64,000 bases of DNA from Quercus robur (taxonomy: Eukaryota; Streptophyta; Magnoliopsida; Fagales; Fagaceae). The translations under genes and the position numbers were made by a program. Of the stretch, positions 49,601 through 61,600 are shown piece after piece. The DNA lies in assembly GCF_932294415.1 (NCBI RefSeq), contig NC_065535.1, positions 70,363,362-70,427,361 of the forward strand, given 5' to 3'. Within the stretch, counting starts at the first letter, position 1, and each line of letters opens with the position of its first letter. The notes under the pieces are model-generated. The model had not been told where the DNA came from and did no database searches. It was given only the letters and a program-made list of their open reading frames with translations.

Positions 49601-52600
49601 TAAAAGAAATTAAATTCATCATTGTGCTCTTCTCTAATTACCAAACCTTTCTCCCTTCCCTTTCTTTTCATTAGGAATGTAGGGGGTTAGGGACAACAGC
49701 TTCAAGTATAGAAGAAGAAAAACCAAACTTGGAGGAGCCAGGCATTGCAGAACTCTCTTCTTCATCAGTTGGAGAGGTAATAGTAAAGGAGTTAAAAGAA
49801 GAGGTCAGCTTGTACACAGAATCTGAATTGGTTTCCAAATCTACCATTTTGTGTCTATTCTCAGTTTCTGACTTTCAATTTTATTTGTTCAACAGGTCAA
49901 AGGCCCAAATTTGGAGTTCATAGAGCAGATTGGAGCAAAAGATTTGACAGAGGAATCAAAATCAGGGACCTTACAGGACAGTGAAGAGCCGAATAAAAAC
50001 TTCAGTACTTTGATTATTGCAGAAACCTCTTCTTTTGTACCTGATATATTTGAGAAAATGATCAAAGAACAAATCCTGAAGCAGGATGAACACACAAATA
50101 ATGATTTTGACTCTGCATCTGTCACAATTCTTAGTGAAGAAACAGGCTTGAAAGAAGCCAAACCAGAAGATAATGAGCAAGTCAAAAGCTCTGATATTGC
50201 TACTGAAGGGCCAGCAACAACTGAAACAGACAGATCTAACTTAGTCAATGTAGATATTGATGTCCAACCAGAGAAGATTTCCAGCTTAGAAGAGAATAGG
50301 AACAAGGGGATTTTGACTGTAGCAGAAGGAGGTAGAGAAAAAAAGGAGCATCAAATGGAGGATAAAGCTCCTACAACAGGAATTGGCCATGAAGTAGAAG
50401 TGGCCACTGCTGAGAAACCTTTAGATAGCATATCAGAAGATAGCTTTCAAGATTCTTATATGACGCCTTTGAAAGACCATGAGCCCATGATAATTGAATT
50501 AAGCAGGATCGTAGAAGAGACTCTAGCAAGAGATGAAACCACATATGCAAATGCCAAAACTCCTTCCAGGGTGAAGGAAACAAATGAGAACTTAACGCAA
50601 AAGGAAGATGAATCCATTAAATCTAAAGACGTTTCTGAATTGTTCTCTTCAGATGATGGGAAGGAGGGTGTAAATGAAGAAGTCCAAAAGCACAAAGATG
50701 CAGAGTCACATATGCTCCCTAAGATACATAATGAAAAGAATAGCTATGATGCAGAAGATGTGGATATCTCAAAGAGGGGAGAAACCAGTGATTCAGCGGA
50801 TCAAACTGAGGTATGTAAGATTACCTGCTATGATACCATGACAAATTACCACTTGTCCCAAAATTTTAAGGGGTTAAGAAATGGGGAGATTATTAACAAT
50901 TATTTAACCCTTATTCTAACAAAATTCATATCTCATTTATATTTGGTTACTTATGTGACAAGTTGTTTCCCCACGTAGATTAAGTTGACCACCAAGCTGG
51001 AGGATCTTAAACTAGAGAATGAGTCACTGGGAGATATGAAAACCCCTAAAGGCACAATTATGATTTTGATTCACCATATGTTAAATACATCATAGTTTTT
51101 TATTTTGTTTTCCTTTTTAAATGTTATGCATTTTATTCAGTGTCTAGCTGCTACAAAATATATTTTTTGGATTAGAACTCTCATTGCACAGCTGTTAGGA
51201 GCATAGAGAATTGATAGTTTGCAGACAGAAACCTAAAATTCACAAAACAAGGAAAGCAAGTTCCTCGTATTTACTATGAGGGTGCTGGCTAAAAATATTC
51301 CATTCATTTCAATCTTGTGCATTACCATCAAGTGTCAACCAATACATCCTAATTTAACATCACATGTACACTTTACTGATTTTCTTTTCTATCAAAACAA
51401 TGTAATCTAATTCAAAACTTCATCGGAAATGTAGGTTTTTATTACTAGTGTCAGCAAAGGAAATAGGGAACATATACTAGAGGAAACTGATATTGTTAAG
51501 GACCAGTCTCCAGCATTCAATGAGAAAGAAACAACTGAAGAGAACTCCAAAGATGATCAGGTTAGTGAAAAAATTTAATCTTCATAAAAAATAAATTCAT
51601 CTCTGTGCTCTTATCTAATTACCAAACCTTGCTCACCTCTCTTCCCCCCCCCCCCCCCCCCCCCCTCCTTTTTTTAATTAGGAATCTAGAGGGTTTGAGA
51701 CAACAGCTTCACATATAGAAACAGAACAACCGAACTTGGAGGAACCAAACATCACAGAACTCTCTTCTTTATCAGTTGGAGAAGTAACAAGAAAGGAAAA
51801 CTTAAAGGAAGATGAAAGTGATGCTATGAAGTTAAAAGAGGAGGTCAGCTTGTACAAAAAATCTGAACTAATTTCCAAAATCTTCCATGTCTACTCTCAC
51901 TTGTTGACTTACTATTTAATTTGTTCAACAGGTCAAAAGCCCAGATTTGGAGTTCATAGAGCAGATCAGGGTAAAAGATTTGACAGAGGAATCAAAATCG
52001 GGGACCTTACAGGACGGTGCAGAGCCAAATAAGAACATAATTTTGACTTCTGCAGAAAACTCTTCCTTTGTGCCTGAGGTATCTGAGAAAGAGACCAAAG
52101 AAGAAATCCTGAAGCAAGAAGAACACACTAATAATGATTTTGACTCTGCATCTGTCACAGTTTTGTGTGAAGAAACGGGCTTGAAAGAAGCCAAACCAGA
52201 AAATTATGAGCAAGTCAAAAGCTCTGATATTGCTTCTGAAGGGAAGGGTCCAGCAACCATTGAAACAGAAGAAACTAACTTAGACAATGTAGATATTGAT
52301 GTCCAACCAGAGGAAATTTCTGGCTTAGAAGAGAATAGGAACAAGGAGATTTCGACTGTAGCAGATGGAGGTGAAGAAAAAATTGAGCATCAAATGGAAA
52401 AAGAAGAACCTCCTGGAGGAATTGGCCACGAAGTAGAAGTGACCACCGCTGAGAAACCCATAGATAGCATATCAGAAGATAGCTCTCGAGATTCTTATGT
52501 AATGCCACTGAAAGACCATGAGCCCATAACAATTGTAGTAAGCAAGACAGTAGAAGAGACTCCAGAAAAAGATGTTATCGCAGATGTAAATGCCAAAACT

Positions 52601-55600
52601 CCTTCCAGTGTGCAGGAAACAGATGAGAAGTTAATACAAAAGGAAGATGAACCCATTAAACCAAAAGATGTTTCTGAATTGTTCTCTTCAGACAATGGGA
52701 AGGAGGGTGCAAATGAAAAAGTCCAAAAGCTCAAGGATGCAGACTCACAAATGCCCCCAGAGCTACACGGTGAAAAGAATAGCTATGATACAGAAGATTT
52801 GGAGATCTCACAGAGGGGAGAAACCAGTGATTTAGCAGATCAAACTGAGGTATCCAAATTGGACACTTTCACACATGAAAATCCATCTAATGAGGCCTCA
52901 AAGGATATTGCAATTAGTACATGTAAAGATAGTGAAAAGGCTACCCTGGAACAAGAGGATTCTGTTCAGAACTTGGAAGGTAGCTTAAAAGGTGATGTAG
53001 TAGAGAAAGGAACAGCTGAATTGAATGCAGGAGCCCATAGCCACGAATGTGAGCCTACAAACACCAAAGACAATGATCAAATAGCAGAAAAGGTAACAGC
53101 AATATAAATTATCTCATTCTAATGACTAAGCAATAAAAAATATTTAACTTAAATGGTTTTCATTATTTAACTCATATACTGTAAGTACTACAGATGAAAC
53201 CACTGATGGGATGATAACCATGAGACTTGATTTGTCTCACAGTTTTACATAGGAAACACATTCTTTCAATTTATGATATCATTATTCATGATGAACAACC
53301 ATATTACAAGACTAACAAATGCATCCATATTCTTTTCTCTTTATCCATGAAATTCAAATCACTACCAATATATCTTTATTTTATGGTGAACTACATTTAG
53401 CTTTTTACTAATATATTGGTCTGGAACAGAATCTAGAATCAGCTGATCTGGGTCAAAAGCCTGATTTTGTCTCTGAATCAACGAACAAAGATCAAAGTGA
53501 TGATACACTTCCTCAAACCAACAAGAGTCAAACTGAGGAGAACAAAGATGATGTTCAGGAGTGGAATTCAGAATCTGTTGAGCAAAAGAATATAGGCCAA
53601 ATTGAAGGTGAAACAGAGAGAAAAATGGAAATGGAGCCCAAATTGGAAGCCAAAGATCATATTCATGAATCACAAAAGGCAGAAGACACCATTACTGCTG
53701 TCAGTACTACTGAAAAGGTCAGGAGATCAACTCCTATGTAGGCATAATTTTCTTTTACATGAGTGATTTCCTGAGGTTCTATTACTAAAATATGTTGAAC
53801 AGGTGCATGACGGAGTTAAGAAAGTCAATGGAAGTGAAGACATAAGAGAACATGCGACAGATGGAGAGAGTGATGTGAAGGAAATTCATACTGTATCTAC
53901 TAGAGATGAAATAGCTGAGAAGGTAAGCTTCAATTAGTATAGAATTCTGTGTGTGTGTGTGTATGTGTGCGTGTGTGTATTTATTAATCATAATGGGGCC
54001 TGTATAGCATAGCAAGAAATTTTCATGGGCACCAATTGACTTCAAATAGAAGAAAGACTTGCAGAACATGAGCTTCATGTTCAAGTGGATTATATAGAAC
54101 TGCCCAAAAATGGTATGGGTAAAACTTGTTTAGCTTCAAAGTCATGCTTTTTCAGGTTTAACTTCAACAATTAGACCAGTTATAAGAGAGCAAAGTGGGC
54201 ATTTCTTGGTAAAACATTATTATGTACTAACTGATCCTCTGGAACATGAAAAGAAAATGTTATATATCTCACTTACATGCAATTACCATTCATATTAAAA
54301 TGCACACACCTATGCAGAGATGCAAGGTATTCTTCTCTTTGAGACATTCTGCATCTCTTCAAGATCTCTTGTATGATCAGTAACCTGCATCACACATATC
54401 GCAAGTCATGTAAACAGAAATATAAGATTGAATATGGAAAGCACCGTATAAACAGTAAGGAAAAAAAATGTTGCTTCTTTTTAATCTTCTGGGGATTGAT
54501 AAACAGGAGAAAGACTCTGGCCCAGAATCCACTGAATATCTTAAGACAATAGACTCTGAGGAACATACAGAAACAACAAACACAAAGATTGAAGAAGATC
54601 CAGCAGGAGAGACAGAAACACCTGTTACAAAAGCACCAGAAGAAGAAAAGATACCAGATGAAAGTGGTCTTGAGCCAGCAGATGTGCATAAGGGAGTTGA
54701 GGACGTTGATGAAAGTGAAAGCACCAGGGAACAGGCCATTGAAGGAGAGAGCAACTTGAAAGAAATTCATACAATATTAGCTAAAGATGAAATACTTGAG
54801 AAGGTGAGATTGAATTAGTAAAGAAATTTTATGTTATACATATCTCATATGTTATTTCAATTTCTTCTTCTGGTGAACATCAATGTGAAATGTTATTTGA
54901 TAAACAGGAAAAGGACTATGGCCTAGAATCCACTGAATGTCTCAAGGCATCATACTCCAAGGAGCAGACAGAAACTGTAAACACGAATATTGAAGAAGAT
55001 CCAACAGGGGAGACAAGGGTACTTATTACAGAAGCACCAACAGAAGTAAAGATACCAAATGAAGATGGTCTAGAGCCAGCAGAAGAGCATGAGGGAGTTG
55101 AGAAAGTTAATGAAAGTGAAAACATCATAGAACAGGCCAAAGATAGAAAGAGCGACTTGAAGGAAACTCATGCAATATTTGCTAGAGATGAAATACTTGA
55201 CGAGGTCAGTTTTAAATACTATAGAAATTCTATGATATAAAAACACACACACACACAACTTATTCTTCTTCCAACTAATATTAATTTCAAATGTTATTGG
55301 AGAAACAGGGGAAAGACTGTGGCCCAGATTCCATTGAATATGTTAAGACAACAGATTCTAAGGAACAAATAGAAACGGTGAAAGCAGATATTGAAAAAGA
55401 TTCAATGGGGGAGTTAGAAGCACCTGTTACAAAAGCACCAGAAGAAGAAAAGATAAAAGATAAAGGTATTCTTAAGCAGACAGATGAGCGTGAGGGAGCT
55501 GATAAAATTGATGAAAGTGAAAACATCAGAGAAGAAGCCACAGATGGAGACAGTGGCTTGAAGGAAACTCATGCAATGTTTGCTAGAGATGAAACACTTG

Positions 55601-58600
55601 AGGAGGTCAGTATTAAATAGTATAGAAATTCAATGATATAAACACACACACAAACACTACTTATTTTTCTTCCAACTAATATTAATTTAAAATGCCATTT
55701 GAGAAACAGGTGAAAGACTGTGGCCTAGATTCCATTGAATATGTTAAGACAACAGAATCTAAGGAACAAATAGAAACGGTGAACACAAATATTGAAAAAG
55801 ATCCAATGGAGGAGTCAAAAGCACCTATTACAAAAGCACTAGAAGAAGAAAAGATACAAGATGAAGGTATTCCTAAGCCGACAGATGAGAGTGAGGGAGT
55901 TGATAAAACTGATGAAAGTGAAAACATCAGAGAAGAAGCCACAGATGGAGACAGTGGCTTGAAGGAAACTCATGCAATATTTGCTAGAGATGAAATACTT
56001 GAGGAGGTCAGTTTTAAATAGTATAGAAATTCTATGATATAAACACACACACACACACACACACACTACTTATTCTTCTTCCAACTAATATTAATTTCAA
56101 ATGATATTTGAGAAACAGGTGAAAGACTGTGGCCTAGATTCCATTAAACATGTTAAGACAACAAATTCTAAGGAACAAATAGAAACGGTGAATGCAAATA
56201 TTGAAAAAGATCCAATGGGGGAGTCAGAAGCACCTATTACAAAAGCACCAGAAGAACAAAAGATAAAAGATGAAGGTATTCTTAAGCCGACAGATGAGCG
56301 TGAGGGAGTAAATAAAACAGATGAAAGTGAAAACATCAGAGAAGAAGCCACAGATGGAGACAGTGGCTTGAAGGAAACTCCATCAATATTTGCAAGAGAT
56401 GAAATACTTGAGGAGGTCAGTTTTAAATAGTATAGAAATTCTATGATATAAACACACACACTACTTATACTTCTTCAAACTAATATTAAATTCAAATGTT
56501 ATTTGAGAAACAGGTGAAAGACTTTGGCCCAGATTCCATTGAATATGTTAAGACAACAGATACTAAGGAACAAACAGAAACGGTGAACGCAGATATAGAA
56601 AAAGATCCAATGGGGAAGTCAGAAGCACCTATAACAAAAGCACCAGAAGAAGAAAACATACAAGATGAAGGTATTCTTAAGCCGACAGATGAGCACGAGG
56701 GAGTTGATAAAACTAATGAAAGAGAAAACATCAGAGAAGAAGCCACAGATGGAGACAGTGGCTTGAAGGAAACTCATGCAATATTTCCTAGAGAAGAAAT
56801 ACTTGAGGAGGTCAGTTTTAAATAGTATAGAAATTCTAGGATATAAACACACACACACTACTTATTCTTCTTCCAACTAATATTAATTTCAAATGTTATT
56901 TGAGAAACAGGAGAAAGACTCTGGCCCAGAAGAAGAAAAGATAAAAGATGAAGGTATTCTTAAGCCGACAGATGAGCGTGAGGGAGTTGATAAAACTGAT
57001 GAAAGTGAAAACATCAAAGAAGAAGCCACAGATGGAGACAGTGGCTTGAAGGAAACTCATGCAATATTTGCTAGAGACGAAATACTTGAGGAGGTCAGTT
57101 TTAAATAGTATAGAAATTCTATAATATACACACACACTACTTATTCTTCTTCCAACTAATATTAATTTCAAATGTTATTTCAGAAACAGGAGAAAGACTC
57201 TGGCCCAAATTCCATTGAATATGTTACGACAACAGATTCTAAGGAACAAATAGAAACGGTGAACGCAGACAATGAAAAAGATCCAATGGGGGAGTCAGAA
57301 ACACCCGTTACAAAAGCACCAGAAGAAGAAAAGATACAAGATGAAGGTATTCTTAAGCCGACAAATGAGCGTGAAGGAGTTGATAAAACTAATGAAAGTG
57401 AAAACATCATAGAAGAAGCCATAGATGGACAAAGTGGCTTGACGGAAACTCATGCAATATTTGCTAGAGACGAAATACTTGAGGAGGTCAGTTTTAAATA
57501 GTATAGAAATTCTACGATATAAACACACACACATTACTTATTCTTTGTCTAACTAATATTAATTTCAAATGTTATTTGAGAAACAGGTGAAAGACTGTGG
57601 CCCAGATTCCATTGAATATGTGAAGACAACAGATTCTAAGGAACAAATAGAAACGGTGAACGCAAATATTGAAAAAGATCCAATGGGGGAGTCAGAAGCA
57701 CCTGTTACAAAAGTACCAGAAGAAGAAAAGATACAAGATGAAGGTATTCTTAAGCCGACAGATAAGCGTGAGGGAGTTGACAAAATTGATGAAAGTGAAA
57801 ACATCAGAGAAGAAGCCACAGATGGAGACAGTGGCTTGAAGGAAACTCATGCAATATTTGCTAGAGACGAAACACTTGAGGAGGTCAGTTTTAAATAGTA
57901 TAGAAATTCTACGATATAAACACACACACACACACTACTTATTCTTCTTCCAACTAATATTAATCTCAAGTGTTATTCGAGAAACAGGTGAAAGACTGTG
58001 GCCCAGATTCCATTGAATATGCTAAGAAAAAAGATTGTAAGGAACAAATAGAAACAGTGAACGCAGATATTCAAAAGGATCCAATGGTGGAGTCAGAAGC
58101 ACCTGTTACAAAAGTACCAGAAGAAGAAAAGATACAAGATGAAGGTATTCTTAAGCCAACAGATGAGCATGAGGGAGTTGACAAAACTGATGAAAGTGAA
58201 AACATCAGAGAAGAAGCCATAGATGGAGACAGTGGCTTAGAGGAAACTCATGCAATATTTGCTAGAGATGAAACACTTGAGGAGGTCAGTTTTAAATAGT
58301 ATAGAAATTCTACGATATAAACACACACACACACACTACTTATTCTTTTTCCAACTAATATTAATTTCAAATGTTATTTGAGAAACAGGTGAAAGACTGT
58401 GGCCCCGATTCCATTGAATATGTTAAGACAACAGATTCTAAGGAACAAATAGAAACGGTGAACGCAGACATTGAAAAAGATCCAATGGGGGAGTCAAAAG
58501 CACCTGTTACAAAAGCACCAGAAGAAGAAAAGATACAAGATGAAGGTATTCTTAAGCCGACAAATGAGAGTGAGGGAGTTGATAAAACTGATGAAAGTGA

Positions 58601-61600
58601 AAACATCAGAGAAGAAGCCAGAGAAGGAGACAGTGGCTTGAAGGAAACTCATGCAATATTTGCTAGAGACGAAATACTTGAGGAGGTCGGTTTTAAATAA
58701 TATAGAAATTCTATGATATAAACACACAACCACTACTTATTCTTCTTTCAACTAATATTAATTTCAAATGTTATTTGAGAAACAGGTGAAAGACCGTGCC
58801 CCAGATTCCATTGAATATGTTAAGACAACAGATTCTAAGGAACAAATAGAAACGGTGAACGCAGATATTGAAAAAGATCCAATGGGGGAGTCAGAAGCAC
58901 CTGTTACAAAAGTACCAGAAGAAGAAAAGATACAAGATGAGGGTATTCTTAAGCCAACAGATGAGAGTGAGGGAGTTGATGAAAGTGAAAACATCAAAGA
59001 AGAAGCCACAGATGGAGACAATGACTTGAAGGAAACTCGTGCAATATTTGCTAGAGATGAAACGCTTGAGGAGGTCAGTTTTAAATAGTATAGAAATTTT
59101 ACGATATAAACACACACACACACAACTTATTCTTCTTCCAACTAATATTAATTTCAAGTGTTATTTGAGAAACAGGTGAAAAACTGTGGCCCAGATTCCA
59201 TTGAATATGCTAAGACAACAGATTCTAAGGAACAAATAGAAACAGTGAACGCAGATATTGAAAAAGATCCAATGGAGGAGTTAGAAGCACCTGTTACAAA
59301 GGTACCAGAAGAAGAAAAGATACAAGATGAAGGTATTCTTAAGCCGACAGATAAGCGTGAGGGAGTTGACAAAATTGATGAAAGTGAAAACATCAGAGAA
59401 GAAGCCACAGATGGAGACAGTGGCTTGAAGGAAACTCATGCAATATTTGCTAGAGATGAAACGCTTGAGGAGGTCAGTTTTAAATAGTATAGAAATTCCA
59501 CGATATAAACACACACACACACACTACTTATTCTTCTTCCAACAAATATTAATTTCAAATGTTATTTGAGAAACAGGTGAAAGATTGTGGCCCAGATTCC
59601 ATTGAATATGTTAAGACAACAGATTCTAAGGAACAAATAGAAACGGTGAACATAGATATTGAAAAAGATCCAATGGGGGAGTCAGAAGCACCTGTTACAA
59701 AAGCACCAGAAGAAGAAAAGATACAAGATAAGGGTATTCTTAAGCCAACAGATGAGAGTGAGGGAGTTGATGAAAGTGAAAACATCAAAGAAGAAGCCAC
59801 AGATGGAGACAGTGGCTTGAAGGAAACTCGTGCAATATTTGCTAGAGATGAAATACTTGAGAAGGTCAGTTTTAAATAGTATAGAAATTCTATGATATAA
59901 ACACATACTCTACTTATTCTTCTTCCAATTAATATTAATTTCAAATGTTATTTCAGAAACAGGTGAAAGACTATGGCCCAGATTCCATTGAATATGTTAA
60001 GACAACAGATTCTAAGGAACAAATAGAAACGGTGAACACAGGTATTGAAAAAGATCCAATGGGAGAGTCAGAAGCACCTTTTACAAAAGCCCCAGAAGAA
60101 GAAAAGATACAAGATGAAAGTATTCTTAAACCGATAGATCAACATGAGGGAATTGATAAAACTGATGAAAGTGAAAACATCAGAGAAGAAGCCACAGATG
60201 GAGACAGTGGCTTGAAGGAAACTGATGCAATATTTGCTAGAGACAAAACACTTGAGAAGGTCAGTTTTAAATAGTATAGAAATTCTATGATATAAACACA
60301 CACACACACACACACTACTTATTCTTCTTCCAACTAATATTAATTTTAAATGTTATTCGAGAAATAGGTGAAAGACTGTGGCTCAGATTCCATTGAATAT
60401 GTTAAGACAACAGATTCTAAGGAACAAATAGAAACGGTGAACACAGATATTGAAAAAGATCCAATGGGAGAGTCAAAAGTACCTTTTACAAAAGCACCAG
60501 AAGAAGAAAAGATACAAGATGCAGGCATTTTTAAGCCGACAGATGAGCGTGAGGGAGTTGATAAAATTGATGAAAGTGAAAACATCAGAGAAGAAGCAAC
60601 AGATGGAGACAGTGGCTTGAAGGAAACTCAAGCAATATTTGCTAGAGATGAAATACTTGAGGAGGTCAGTTTTAAATAGTATAGAAATTCTATGATATAA
60701 ACACACACACACTCTCTCTACTTATTCTTTTTCCAACTAATATTAATTTCAAATGTTATTTGAGAAACAGGTGAAAGACTGTGGCCCAGATTCCATTGAA
60801 TATGTTAAGACAACAGATTCTAAGGAACGAATAGAAACGGTGAACGCAGATATTGAAAATGATCCAATGGGGGAGTCAGAAGCACCTGTTACAAAAGCAC
60901 CAGAAGAAGAAAAGATACAAGATGAAGGTATTCTTAAGCCGACAAATGAGAGTGAGGGAGTTGATAAAACTGATGAAAGTGAAAACATCAGAGAAGAAGC
61001 TAGAGAAGGAGACAGTGGCTTGAAGGAAACTCATGCAATATTTGCTAGAGAGGAAATACTTGAGGAGGTCCGTTTTAAATAGTATAGAAATTCTATGATA
61101 TAAACACACACACACACACTACTTATTCTTCTTCCAACTAATATTAATTTCAAATGTTATTTGAGAAACAGGTGAAAGACTGTGGCCCAGATTCTATTGA
61201 ATATGTTAAGACAACAAATTCTAAGGAACAAATAGAAACGGTGAACACAGATATTGAAAAAGATCCAATGGGAGAGTCAGAAGCACCTTTTACAAAAGCA
61301 CCAGAAGAAGAAAAGATACAAGATGAAGGTATTCTTAAGCCGACAGATGAGCGTGAGGGAGTTGATAAAACTGATGAAAGTGAAAACATCAGAGAAGAAG
61401 CCATAGATGGAGACAGTGACTTGAAGGAAACTCAAGCAATATTTGCTAGAGACAAAATACTTGAGGAGGTCAGTTTTAAATAGTATAGAAATTCTATGAT
61501 ATAAACACACACACTACTTATTCTTCTTCCAACTAATATTAATTTCAAATGTTATTTGAGAAACAGGTGAAAGACTGTGGCCCAAATTCCATTGAATATG

